From Ktedonobacter robiniae (GTDB lineage Bacteria > Chloroflexota > Ktedonobacteria > Ktedonobacterales > Ktedonobacteraceae), in NCBI RefSeq assembly GCF_016587375.1, contig NZ_BNJG01000003.1, forward strand, positions 1,550,001-1,614,000: DNA of 64,000 nt, given 5' to 3'. Below the pieces are notes generated by a model. That model was not told the origin of the DNA, ran no database searches, and saw only the letters and a list, made by a program, of their open reading frames with translations. Positions 43,803-51,855 of this stretch are shown one piece after another (position 1 is the stretch's first letter; each line of letters starts with the position of its first letter). Position numbers and translations under genes: made by a program.

Positions 43803-44822
43803 TTATTTGGATTCCTTCTCGTGGTGACCACCAAACTCGAAGCGCATGGCGGAGAGGATCTTGTTGCCATAATCGCCCTCACCGCGCGAGCTGAAGCGCG
43901 AGAAGAGCGCGGCGCTGAGAACGTGCGCGGGCATGCCTTCATCGATAGCGGCCTGCACCGTCCAGCGGCCCTCACCCGAGTCGGAGACGCGTCCCTGGAA
44001 TTGTGAGAGGTTGGGATCTTTGAGCAGGGCATGCGCCGTCAGATCCAGCAGCCAGGAGCCAACCACGCTACCACGTCGCCAGAGCTCAGCGACTTCCGGA
44101 ACGTCGATGTCGTACTGGTAGAAGCGAGGGTCTATAGGAGCGGTCTCGGCATCGATCTCGTGTGTATTCTTGCCGATGTTAGCCTTCTCCAGAATACCGA
44201 AACCCTCGGCGTATGCGGCCATGATGCCATATTCGATACCGTTATGGACCATCTTGACAAAGTGACCGGCGCCATGGGGACCACAGTGGAGATAGCCCTC
44301 CTCAGCGGTGCCACCCTTCTGACCGCGTTCCGGTGTAGGTGGCGTGGACTCTTTGCCAGGTGCCAGAGCCTTAAATATGGGATCAAGGTAGGCAACTGTT
44401 TCGTCCTCGCCGCCAATCATCTGGCAGTAGCCACGCTCGAGGCCCCAGACGCCGCCGCTGGTACCGCTATCCACATAATGGATGCCATGCTTCTCAAGCA
44501 TATCGGCTCTGCGAATATCATCGCGATAGTAGGAGTTGCCGCCATCAACGATGATATCACCTTTATCTAGCAAGGGGACGAGTGTCTCCAGTGTAGCGTC
44601 GACTGAGGCCGCGGGTACCATAATCCAGATGACGCGCCTTGGCTGAAGCTTGCCCACCAGGTCTTGTAGCGAAGTTGCACCATCGCTGATTGAACCATCC
44701 TGAATACGAGCCTGGACTGTTTCCTGGCGTCTGGCATAGCCGACACACTTATGTCCAGCCCTCAAGAGGCGCTTAGCCATATTGGCTCCCATGCGCCCAA
44801 TTCCAATCATTCCGATCTCCAT
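43803..44822 (-). CDS. gnd: 6-phosphogluconate dehydrogenase, short decarboxylating type
   Basis: A 339-aa enzyme converting 6-phosphogluconate to ribulose 5-phosphate and CO2. N-terminal Rossmann MIGIGRMGANMAKRLL, the substrate loop DGGNSYYRDD, and SGTSGGVWGLERGYCQMIGG. The lysine/asparagine of the active site are in HFVKMVHNGIEYGIM. Length and RRQ after the second strand fit the short (YqeC/GntZ-like) family. A downstream hairpin closes the unit. AAAGGAGAT precedes the start. Confidence 0.9.
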   Translation of the reverse strand: MEIGMIGIGRMGANMAKRLLRAGHKCVGYARRQETVQARIQDGSISDGATSLQDLVGKLQPRRVIWIMVPAASVDATLETLVPLLDKGDIIVDGGNSYYRDDIRRADMLEKHGIHYVDSGTSGGVWGLERGYCQMIGGEDETVAYLDPIFKALAPGKESTPPTPERGQKGGTAEEGYLHCGPHGAGHFVKMVHNGIEYGIMAAYAEGFGILEKANIGKNTHEIDAETAPIDPRFYQYDIDVPEVAELWRRGSVVGSWLLDLTAHALLKDPNLSQFQGRVSDSGEGRWTVQAAIDEGMPAHVLSAALFSRFSSRGEGDYGNKILSAMRFEFGGHHEKESK

Positions 44823-44917
44823 CGAGATCTCCTTTCAACTGCACGGATTTATGTGTTTGTATGCAGGTTGCAAAGACATTATATCTCTTTATAACTCTTT
44901 GCTCTACACGCAATAGC

Positions 44918-44947
44918 CATTTTTCCCGTTTCATGCTGGGAAAAATG
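44918..44947. repeat. 10-bp hairpin in divergent region
   Basis: CATTTTTCCC (44918-44927) pairs with GGGAAAAATG (44938-44947). Between the gnd start and the ECF sigma start. Confidence 0.5.
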
Positions 44948-44988
44948 TGCATGCTAAAGTCAAGCTCAGACTACCTTTATAACCTGAG

Positions 44989-45003
44989 TAACAGAATCTG
45001 TTA
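44989..45003. promoter_or_regulatory. Palindrome TAACAGA-A-TCTGTTA upstream of ECF sigma gene
   Basis: Perfect 7-bp inverted repeat with one central base, 60 bases before the sigma factor start; candidate operator. Confidence 0.4.
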
Positions 45004-45062
45004 TGTTTTCTAGTCCCATGCGATTATTATAGGCGAGATCTCAAATAGCATAAGGATGTCCT

Positions 45063-45608
45063 ATGAAGCAATTATCGATCACGTCTGCGCAGGTAACGGA
45101 TGCCGCCCTATATCAACGCTATGCCCCGGTCATTTTCGCCTATCTTCTACGGCAGGTCCCTTCGCGTGAGGACGCGGAGGACCTGCTGGTCGATATATTT
45201 CTGGCAACCATGGAGAAAAGCGCATTGGCAAGTATGGATGAGCAGCGTGTCGCCGCCTGGATCTGGACGGTTGCACGCAACAAGGTTGTCGATTATCGCC
45301 GTCGTAGCAAGTATCGCGCGAGCATTGAGCTCGCGAAGGTCGAAGATGTGCTCTACGAGAGCGAGGAGCAGGCGCCCGAGCGTATGGCCCTCAAACATGA
45401 GGAACGGCAGACGTTACACACTCTCTTGCAAGAATTACCGGAGCTCCAACGTCAAATCGTCCATTTGCGGTTCGGACATGACCTCACCTGTGGTCAAATC
45501 GCGACCGTGATTGATAAAAGCGAGGCGGCGGTGCGCATGACGCTGCACCGCACGCTCAAGCTTCTACGCACGCTCTATACCCGTAACGAGAAAGGAGGCA
45601 CCCTGTGA
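45063..45608 (+). CDS. ECF-type RNA polymerase sigma factor
   Basis: A 181-aa group 4 sigma factor. Region 2 at about 15-85 (YQRYAPVIFAYLLRQVPSREDAEDLLVDIFLATME...AWIWTVARNKVVDYRRR) and region 4 at about 120-170 (LHTLLQELPELQRQIVHLRFGHDLTCGQIATVIDKSEAAVRMTLHRTLKLLR). Its TGA overlaps the GTG start of the following membrane protein (GTGA), so the two are coupled and the partner is probably its regulator. Confidence 0.9.
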   Translation: MKQLSITSAQVTDAALYQRYAPVIFAYLLRQVPSREDAEDLLVDIFLATMEKSALASMDEQRVAAWIWTVARNKVVDYRRRSKYRASIELAKVEDVLYESEEQAPERMALKHEERQTLHTLLQELPELQRQIVHLRFGHDLTCGQIATVIDKSEAAVRMTLHRTLKLLRTLYTRNEKGGTL

Positions 45609-47218
45609 GTCACGAAGACACATCCTTTATTCCCGAGCACCTGGATCAACAAATCGAGCATCCAGCCGCGTCACTTGCGCCCATCGATCAACACCTGGTA
45701 CAGGCGTTACGTCAGGAGCACCAGGCAGATGCCCATGCCAATGCCCAATCCTTGCAGCGTGCCTGGGAGCGTCTGGAGAGTATCAAACGCGAGCGCGCTT
45801 CACAAGATTATGTTAAAACCGCTTCTCAGCCTTTCTCTCTCCAAGAGATACAACAAAGGAAGCGTAAATTGAAAAAAAAAGATGTAGAGATCTCATCACG
45901 GAGCAGCATCAAGCGTACCTTGAGCTTGCTCGTCGCGGTCATAGTTGTCGCAGTCATTGTAGGTAGTGCGGCCTTTGTCTTTAACATGGCTGGCAAAAAG
46001 AATGTCGCCCAGACATCCAGTAATACCGCTGGCCAGGTACAGGCAACTGCGACGCCAGTAGTAGACTCTTCGGGCATCTATATTACCTATCTGGCCGATT
46101 GGTCTACAACTGCCATCAGTAAACTGGATTCTCATACTCATGCGTCCTTGTGGAGCTATAAGAGCCCTGGCTCTACAGTGAATCCCGCTGTATATGGAAA
46201 CACCGTGTACGCCAGCGCTATGAACGATGCAACTAATCAACCGCAGCTTATTGCCCTGGATGCCATAACGGGTAAGGTTCGCTGGAGCACCAATCTCAAG
46301 CCGGTTCTGGTCAAATTTCAAAAAGAGAGCAGCCCGGCCAACCTGGGTTATCTCACAACTCCCGTGATTGTTGATGGCCAGGTCTATGTATTCAATCGTG
46401 CTGGAACAGTCTTCGCGTTCGATGCTAATACAGGCAAGCAGTTGTGGACATATGCGAGTGGGGCCAGTGCGCTTGTCGATGGAACCATTTATGATAGTAG
46501 CGCGCCAGTCGTCAGCAAGGGTGTGCTCTATGGAGCGCTGGAGAGGACCTATTTCGCGGTCGATGCTAAAACCGGCAAGCGGATCTGGACCTCTACCATC
46601 AATGCGCAAGAGCAGGTGCTTAATGGTGTGCAGGTCACCGATGACACGGTCTATGCCTCTTCTGCGGCCGTAAGCCAGCACCATGGAGGAATGTCGCTGC
46701 AAAGCTATGTCTATGCTTTCAATGCGAAGGATGGACAGCAACGCTGGAAGTTCCCCACCCAGAACTGGATCAATGTCGCGCCAGTCGTCGCTGATGGGCA
46801 TATCTACTTCTTTGAGCGTAATCCCTTTGCCCCGCACTCCACGCTCCACGCGCTAGACGCCCAGGGGCATGAAGTCTGGCACAATGATTATGATACTGAT
46901 CTTTATGCGCCCATTGCTGGGGGTGGCTATGTCAGCTTCAGCCAGGGAACATATGATCATACCAACGGTAAGATCCTCTCATACTCGTTGTATATACTGG
47001 ATGGCGCGACCGGGAAGACGAGCTGGGAAAAAGATGTAGTGGCCGATCCCTCAAGTATTAACGAGGGCGTGCTCTACACCCAGGGGGCAAATCGCCAGCT
47101 CATCGCCTATGATCTGAAAGACGCCAAGGAACTCTGGCACGGCCAGTACGGCGTTGATCTCGTCGACAAGACGGGGAGCCACAGCGCCTCGGTCCAACTC
47201 ATAACCGTTATTCCCTAA
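45605..47218 (+). CDS. Membrane-anchored PQQ-type propeller protein, probable sigma-factor partner
   Basis: A 537-aa protein. About 100 cytoplasmic residues are rich in Gln/Glu/Lys with no zinc-binding HxxxCxxC motif; one membrane span (about 105-128: LSLLVAVIVVAVIVGSAAFVFNMAG) is followed by a Thr/Ser/Gln linker and an external PQQ/BamB-like propeller with repeats such as LIALDAITGKVRWSTNL, VFAFDANTGKQLWTY, YFAVDAKTGKRIWTS and VYAFNAKDGQQRWKF. GTG start overlaps the sigma factor stop and AAAGGAGG precedes it. Topology suits a transmembrane anti-sigma or sensor, but the usual anti-sigma domain is not recognised. Confidence 0.8.
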   Translation: MSHEDTSFIPEHLDQQIEHPAASLAPIDQHLVQALRQEHQADAHANAQSLQRAWERLESIKRERASQDYVKTASQPFSLQEIQQRKRKLKKKDVEISSRSSIKRTLSLLVAVIVVAVIVGSAAFVFNMAGKKNVAQTSSNTAGQVQATATPVVDSSGIYITYLADWSTTAISKLDSHTHASLWSYKSPGSTVNPAVYGNTVYASAMNDATNQPQLIALDAITGKVRWSTNLKPVLVKFQKESSPANLGYLTTPVIVDGQVYVFNRAGTVFAFDANTGKQLWTYASGASALVDGTIYDSSAPVVSKGVLYGALERTYFAVDAKTGKRIWTSTINAQEQVLNGVQVTDDTVYASSAAVSQHHGGMSLQSYVYAFNAKDGQQRWKFPTQNWINVAPVVADGHIYFFERNPFAPHSTLHALDAQGHEVWHNDYDTDLYAPIAGGGYVSFSQGTYDHTNGKILSYSLYILDGATGKTSWEKDVVADPSSINEGVLYTQGANRQLIAYDLKDAKELWHGQYGVDLVDKTGSHSASVQLITVIP

Positions 47219-47239
47219 CCTGTCATCACACTCAGGCTT

Positions 47240-47293
47240 AAGCAAGCATACCCGTCTGGCTTCATACCAGGCGGGCATGCTTGCTTGATTTTT
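47240..47293 (+). terminator. Terminator of the sigma/propeller operon
   Basis: A 20-bp stem (47240-47259 with 47267-47286; one mismatch, one wobble), loop CTTCATA, followed by a GATTTTT stretch. Confidence 0.8.
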
Positions 47294-47363
47294 GACCGGA
47301 GAAACGTATGTATTAATAAGCAGAACTATTTTTAGGGCGAATAGTAAAGGAAGCGTATATGTT

Positions 47364-47873
47364 ATGTCGGAGCAACAGCCAGGGGAAATACCTACAAAAA
47401 ATAATAGCGGCTCTACTATAAATGCTCGCGCAGTTCTAGATGCTGTACAAGCAGGACAGATAGAGCAGGCATGGAAGGCTATACGTCCCCAAAAGCGGCG
47501 ATTTCACGATAATAATATCCTGGTGCTCTTGCCTGAAGGTTTTATTGATTACAACCCTTTGAATAACGATGTTATACGCAGGGTTGTTGTCATTAACTAT
47601 TCAGAGGTCGAGAGAATGACGGTAACCTTTTCACCACCATTAGGTAATGATTTGCTGTCACTTTTAGGGCTGTTCATGATCAGAAAGATTAACTTGAATA
47701 CAGAAAACGATATACCGCAACGTTCTGGTAGTTTTGAGTTCACTATTTATCTGAAAAAGGGTATACGTGAGGAATGGTGTCCGCGCCAGCTATTTGGTGA
47801 GCCATATGATATTGTCAGGCGCATCACGGATGATTACCAAAGATATCGCCGACTCTATGGTTTAGACGACTAA
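47364..47873 (+). CDS. Uncharacterised protein
   Basis: About 169 aa from ATG 47364 (AAAGGA about 12 bases upstream; the frame also opens with TTG at 47292). Codon use is more AT-rich than that of its neighbours. The sequence opens with MSEQQPGEIPTKNNS, then DAVQAGQIEQAWKAIRPQKRRFHDNNILVLLPEGFIDYNP, and a beta-rich body with a hydrophobic stretch LGNDLLSLLGLFMI. No signal peptide or catalytic motif is recognised. Flanked by terminators, so it is a single-gene unit; possibly a recent acquisition. Confidence 0.55.
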   Translation: MSEQQPGEIPTKNNSGSTINARAVLDAVQAGQIEQAWKAIRPQKRRFHDNNILVLLPEGFIDYNPLNNDVIRRVVVINYSEVERMTVTFSPPLGNDLLSLLGLFMIRKINLNTENDIPQRSGSFEFTIYLKKGIREEWCPRQLFGEPYDIVRRITDDYQRYRRLYGLDD

Positions 47874-47880
47874 AACTTTG

Positions 47881-47925
47881 ACGAGATGTCCCCCTCGAGA
47901 TGTTGCCTGAAGGGAGACATCTCGT
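47881..47925. terminator. Hairpin between convergent genes
   Basis: ACGAGATGTCCCCCT (47881-47895) pairs with AGGGAGACATCTCGT (47911-47925) with one mismatch. Confidence 0.65.
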
Positions 47926-47934
47926 GAGAGATAG

Positions 47935-48552
47935 CTAAAACTTGATGTTGAGCAGGATGAGGAGCCCGAAGAGGGCGATGCCACAGCCGGAGAGGCGGTT
48001 GATCCATAAAAGCCAGGTTGCGGTTAAACGCTCACGCAGCAGGCTGACGCCGCTGACGAGGATGAGCCACCAGAGCAGGGAGCCGAGAAATATCGTCAGT
48101 GTGATGGCGAGCGCGGAGAGCGGTCCACTCATCGTGCCCAGACCGATGCCCGCGAAGATGAGCGCGAAAGAGAGTATGGTCATGGGATTGGTCAGGGTAA
48201 GCAGGAGCGTCGTCACATACGCGCCAGGTAGGTTGGCTGCGGTAGCGCTGTAAGCTGCCTGGCGTGCGGGAGACGTGAGTGCCGTACGGCAGCCCAGGTA
48301 GATTAAGAAGATGCCGCCCAGGAGATGAACCCACCAGTTCTGGTTGATGAGCAGGTTGGAGAGCGCGGTCAGGCCAAAGGCGGAGATGCTGGCGTAAAGC
48401 CCATCGGCGCTGGCGATGCCCAGGCCCGATACCAGGCCATAGAGATAGCCACGTGTTAACGTGCGCTGAATGCAGAGCAGGCTCATAGGGCCGACCGCTG
48501 CGGCGATAGAGATACCAATAAAGAGTGTGCGGAAGAAGGTCACGATATCCAT
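47935..48552 (-). CDS. LysE/RhtB-family exporter
   Basis: A 205-aa six-segment membrane exporter. The family start FFRTLFIGISIAAAVGPMSLLCIQRTLTRGYLYGLVSGLGIASADGLYASI is exact, and the NPMTILSF motif in the fourth segment is conserved. The family exports lysine, homoserine, threonine and other small amines or amino acids. AAGGAGT precedes the start. A terminator 36 bases upstream of the start, with a possible antiterminator, suggests attenuation control of this gene. Confidence 0.88.
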   Translation of the reverse strand: MDIVTFFRTLFIGISIAAAVGPMSLLCIQRTLTRGYLYGLVSGLGIASADGLYASISAFGLTALSNLLINQNWWVHLLGGIFLIYLGCRTALTSPARQAAYSATAANLPGAYVTTLLLTLTNPMTILSFALIFAGIGLGTMSGPLSALAITLTIFLGSLLWWLILVSGVSLLRERLTATWLLWINRLSGCGIALFGLLILLNIKF

Positions 48553-48587
48553 CTGAATACTCCTTGCAAGAGGCTGAAAAAGGGAAC

Positions 48588-48624
48588 AAAAAAACGCCAG
48601 ACCTCATATCTCAGGTCTGGCGTT
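48588..48624 (-). promoter_or_regulatory. Leader terminator (attenuator) of the LysE-type exporter
   Basis: For minus-strand transcripts, AACGCCAGACCT (48624-48613) pairs perfectly with AGGTCTGGCGTT (48604-48593), loop of eight bases, followed by a U7 run. An upstream AGGTCTGG (48694-48687) matches the 3' arm and could pair with CCAGACCT to disrupt the terminator. Confidence 0.6.
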
Positions 48625-48652
48625 GGTTTTAGCCGTTAGCGGCTATGTTGCT

Positions 48653-48787
48653 CTATGGAGCTGTGGGAGAAGACATGCCCAGAGAACCAGACCTGTATAG
48701 GCGCTGGCTCTGTTGCTGTTGAATATATGTGTTTGTGCTAAGAAGTAGCATCACAGGCATGTCTTTACTGGCCGATCCTTTTACCAT
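48653..48787 (-). CDS. Possible 44-residue leader peptide
   Basis: An open frame of 44 codons (starts MVKGSASKDMPVMLLL, contains YIQQQQSQRLYR) ending at 48653, about 30 bases before the leader terminator stem. The putative antiterminator strand lies inside it. There is no good ribosome site, so translation is uncertain; no obvious run of a regulatory amino acid except four glutamines. Confidence 0.25.
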   Translation of the reverse strand: MVKGSASKDMPVMLLLSTNTYIQQQQSQRLYRSGSLGMSSPTAP

Positions 48788-48807
48788 GTTATGCTTGAGT
48801 ATAACAT
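48786..48807. promoter_or_regulatory. Inverted repeat ATGTTAT-N8-ATAACAT
   Basis: Seven-base arms separated by GCTTGAGT, between the LysE leader and the MarR promoter array; possible operator. Confidence 0.3.
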
Positions 48808-48851
48808 AGTTGGCGGGAAAAGTCTGCAACCGTTTTAGCACTTGCCAGGTC

Positions 48852-48960
48852 TTGACAGTATGTTGTATATACACTATAATAGGGACCAGACAGTATGTTG
48901 TATATACACTATAATAGGGACCAGACAGTATGTCTGTGTATACACTTTATATGGAGACCA
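48852..48960 (+). promoter_or_regulatory. Three tandem promoter/operator units upstream of MarR
   Basis: Units at 48854-48888 and 48889-48923 are identical 35-base copies; the third (48924-48960) is diverged and two bases longer. Unit 1 completes a consensus promoter: TTGACA 48852-48857, 17-base spacer, TATAAT 48875-48880. Each unit holds TTGTATATACAC (48863, 48898) or a variant (48934), a palindromic MarR-type site within the spacer. Confidence 0.75.
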
Positions 48961-48962
48961 GG

Positions 48963-49433
48963 ATGATGAGCACCCAGAATGAGACAGCTGATGCCGGCGT
49001 GGTTGGCGAGATCACTCGCCATTGCCTGCTCACACGCACGCGCCGCATATCGCGCATCATGACCAATATGTATGATCAGGCCCTTCGGCCTTACGGCGTC
49101 AATGCTCCGCAGTTCTCATTGCTCGTGCTCATTGCGAAGCTTGGAGGAGCAAGTCGCGCTGAGATCGGACGTGCCAACTACCAGGAGCGCTCGACCCTGA
49201 CACGCAATCTCGCGCTTCTCCTGACAGAGGGGTGGGTCGAGGAAATGGTTTCTGACCAAGGCGGTCGAAGCCGTCCACTGGTCCTCTCACAGGCCGGCAA
49301 AGAATTACTGGTTTCGGCAGCACCTGCGTGGCGAGCAGCGCAGGTGAAAGCCAAACAGTTGCTCGGCGAGGAAGGCGTGACTGCCATCGTCGGCGTGGCC
49401 GACAGCATCCCGCTTGACGAACTCGTGGAGTAA
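48963..49433 (+). CDS. MarR-family transcription regulator
   Basis: About 156 aa from ATG 48963 (or 48966), winged helix-turn-helix. GVNAPQFSLLVLIAKLGGASRAEIGRANYQERSTLTRNLALLLTEGWVEEMVSDQGGRSRPLVLSQAGKELL is the MarR core with wing. The gene follows a triplicated promoter with TTGTATATACAA-like sites; the same sites recur three times before the nitrilase, so it is likely an autorepressor that also controls the nitrilase unit. GGAG at 48953-48956 is the ribosome site. Confidence 0.88.
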   Translation: MMSTQNETADAGVVGEITRHCLLTRTRRISRIMTNMYDQALRPYGVNAPQFSLLVLIAKLGGASRAEIGRANYQERSTLTRNLALLLTEGWVEEMVSDQGGRSRPLVLSQAGKELLVSAAPAWRAAQVKAKQLLGEEGVTAIVGVADSIPLDELVE

Positions 49434-49446
49434 GCCCCCCAAAGCG

Positions 49447-49556
49447 TTGTATATGCAAGGTACAGTGCAGTAAATGTTGTATACACAACGCACAGTGTAA
49501 CGAACCCTGTCACATCCACCTTGTGAAAAACGCAGTCCATAATGTTGTATATACAA
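49447..49556 (+). promoter_or_regulatory. Three TTGTATATACAA-type sites before nitrilase
   Basis: TTGTATATGCAA (49447-49458), TTGTATACACAA (49477-49488) and the perfect palindrome TTGTATATACAA (49545-49556). A weak promoter TTGTGA-N18-TTGTAT (49521-49550) overlaps the last site. Confidence 0.65.
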
Positions 49557-49603
49557 CAAAAAAATAGAACAAAGCCATCATGTCAACTTGAAAGGAACAT
49601 ACC

Positions 49604-50605
49604 ATGAGCACCATCGTGAAAGCCGCCGCCGTGCAGATCAGCCCCGTGCTGTACAGCCGGAAGGGGACCGTCGAGAAGGTCGTGAAGAAGATCCGTGAGC
49701 TGGGCAAACAGGGCGTCCAGTTCGCGACCTTCCCCGAGACCGTCATTCCCTACTACCCCTATTTCACCTTCGTACAGTCACCGTACGACATGCTGTTGGG
49801 GAAGGAGCATCAGCGTCTGCTTGAAGAGTCGGTCACGATCCCGTCTGCCGAGACCCATGCGATCGGCGAGGCCGCGAAGGAGGCGCGCATGGTCGTCTCG
49901 ATCGGTGTCAATGAGCGCGATGGTGGCTCGATCTACAATACGCAGCTGCTCTTCAACGCGGATGGGACGCTGATCCAGCGCCGCCGCAAGATCACGCCAA
50001 CCTATAATGAGCGGATAGTCTGGGGCCAGGGTGACGGCTCGGGCCTGCGCGCCGTCGAGAGCGCCGTTGGGCGCATCGGACAGCTCGCCTGCTGGGAGCA
50101 CTTCCAGCCACTCGCGCGGTACGCGCTCATTGCCGATGGCGAGCAGATCCACTCGGCGATGTATCCCGGATCGTTTGCCGGCCCGCGGTTCGCGGAGAAG
50201 ATGGAAGTGAGCATCCGCCAGCACGCCCTCGAATCCGCTTGCTTTGTCGTCAACGCGACGGCGTGGCTCGATGCCGATCAGCAGGCCCAGATCATGAAGG
50301 ATACGGGGTGTGCGATCGAGCCGATTTCCGGCGGCTGCTTCACGGCCATTGTGAACCCGGAAGGCCAGATCATCGGCGAGCCTCTCATAGCTGGTGAAGG
50401 CGAAGTGATTGCAGATCTTGACTTCTCTCTCATCGACTACCGTAAGAGACTCATGGACGCACGCGGTCACTACAGCCGCCCCGAACTGCTCAGCCTGCTG
50501 ATCGATCGGACGCCCGTGTCGCCCGTCCATGAGCGCACCGCGTACCTGAAGGCTGGGGACTTGCGCGCGACTATCGAGGAGGAGAGAACCATCGAGGTCC
50601 TGTAA
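49604..50605 (+). CDS. Nitrilase
   Basis: Carbon-nitrogen hydrolase superfamily, branch 1, 333 aa, hydrolysing organic nitriles to acid and ammonia. The catalytic set is Glu45 (FATFPETVIPYYPYF), Lys129 (RRRKITPTYNE) and Cys163 (LACWEHFQPL); CWEHFQPL and the upstream YYPYF are typical of nitrilases rather than amidases. AAAGGAAC precedes ATG 49604. Its codon choice is richer in C/G third positions than nearby genes. Under likely MarR control; downstream NmrA-type and exporter genes may be part of the same response. Confidence 0.92.
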   Translation: MSTIVKAAAVQISPVLYSRKGTVEKVVKKIRELGKQGVQFATFPETVIPYYPYFTFVQSPYDMLLGKEHQRLLEESVTIPSAETHAIGEAAKEARMVVSIGVNERDGGSIYNTQLLFNADGTLIQRRRKITPTYNERIVWGQGDGSGLRAVESAVGRIGQLACWEHFQPLARYALIADGEQIHSAMYPGSFAGPRFAEKMEVSIRQHALESACFVVNATAWLDADQQAQIMKDTGCAIEPISGGCFTAIVNPEGQIIGEPLIAGEGEVIADLDFSLIDYRKRLMDARGHYSRPELLSLLIDRTPVSPVHERTAYLKAGDLRATIEEERTIEVL

Positions 50606-50795
50606 TCTCGCCGTTTGTCCAGCCGGCCACCTGCCGCTCCGGATCCAGCATGGTTGGGGAGACATCAGACATACGGCCCACATCGAGGATCCATCAAGAG
50701 GCGTCCTGCCCGGTGACGATCAGGCCCGAGAATACGCCGAAGTCCAAACGCCTCCCAACCCATCTGGACCCAACTACAAAGTAAGGAGTATGACG

Positions 50796-51725
50796 ATGAA
50801 ATCTACACATGACAGCCCGATCCTTGTGACTGGAGCGGCCGGCAATCTCGGTGCTATCGGCCGCAACCTCACCGCATTGCTGCTCGCCAAGGGGCATAAG
50901 GTACGCGCCCTGGTCCGGCGGGAGGATGAGCGTGCCGAAGTGTTGCGCAGGCTCGGTGCCGAGGTTGTACAGGGCGACCTGACGGATCTCGCCTCGATGC
51001 ACCGCGCGATCGAAGGGTGCGCGCGCATTTATTTCGGCATGTCCGTCTCTGCGGCGTATCTGGAAGCCACGGTCAACACCGCTGCGGTGGCGCGCCACCA
51101 CGGCGTCGAGGCTTTCGTGAACATGTCGCAGATGACGGTCTCGCAGATGAGCATCACTGAGACCACAGACAGCTCGCAGCAAAAGCTGCACTGGCTGGCG
51201 GAGCAGGCACTCTCATGGTCAGGACTGCCAGTCGTCACGGTCCGACCGACGGTCTTCCTCGAAAACTTCTTCCTGCTCTTCGCCGCTGCGAGCGTACGGG
51301 AAGCCGACGAGCTGGCGCTGCCGATGGGCAGCGGCAAGACCTCGCCTATCTCAGCTGTCGATGTGGCGCGCGCTGTATCCGTCATTCTTGACGACCCGGT
51401 CCCGCACATCGGTCAGGTATACAATCTGACCGGATGTGAGTCAGCAGATCTCGACCACTACGCGCGTGTCTTTTCCGAGGCACTCGGCCGGACGATCCGC
51501 TATCGCGACGTGCCGCTCCCTCAGTGGACCGATACGCTTCGGGAGGCAGGGGTGCCTCCTCATGTCGTCAACCATCTCGGGGTGATGGCCGACCTCCATG
51601 CGCAGGGGCGTTACGACCGTATGTCTGACGACTTTTTCAAGCTCACCGGCGAGATGCCGACAAGCGTGCACGACTTCGTGAAGCTCCATGCCGCTGAATT
51701 CACGCGGCCTGAAACCACAGCTTGA
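50796..51725 (+). CDS. NmrA-family NAD(P)-binding protein
   Basis: A 309-aa atypical short-chain dehydrogenase. ILVTGAAGNLGAIGRNLTALLLAKGHKVRALVRREDERA is the Rossmann start with an arginine pair favouring NADP. The usual YxxxK is not in standard form (SSQQKLHWLAEQAL), as in NmrA/quinone-reductase-2 (QorB)-like members that act as sensors or reductases. AAGGAG (50783-50788) is spaced better for ATG 50796 than for 50790. Third gene of the likely acquired block. Confidence 0.82.
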   Translation: MKSTHDSPILVTGAAGNLGAIGRNLTALLLAKGHKVRALVRREDERAEVLRRLGAEVVQGDLTDLASMHRAIEGCARIYFGMSVSAAYLEATVNTAAVARHHGVEAFVNMSQMTVSQMSITETTDSSQQKLHWLAEQALSWSGLPVVTVRPTVFLENFFLLFAAASVREADELALPMGSGKTSPISAVDVARAVSVILDDPVPHIGQVYNLTGCESADLDHYARVFSEALGRTIRYRDVPLPQWTDTLREAGVPPHVVNHLGVMADLHAQGRYDRMSDDFFKLTGEMPTSVHDFVKLHAAEFTRPETTA

Positions 51726-51855
51726 GGGTTCAATGAGCGTGTAGGGACCGGAGGACGCGAATGCGGTATCGTCATCCTTCCCGATTCCAGTCAAATACTG
51801 AACAGTTGGGAATAGGCCAAATTCGCGCTTTCCGTAAAAACATCTGGAGACTTCT

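Noticed and set aside
49778..50683. 301-codon minus-strand open frame opposite nitrilase
   Set aside because: Shadow of a GC-rich gene with complete catalytic triad.
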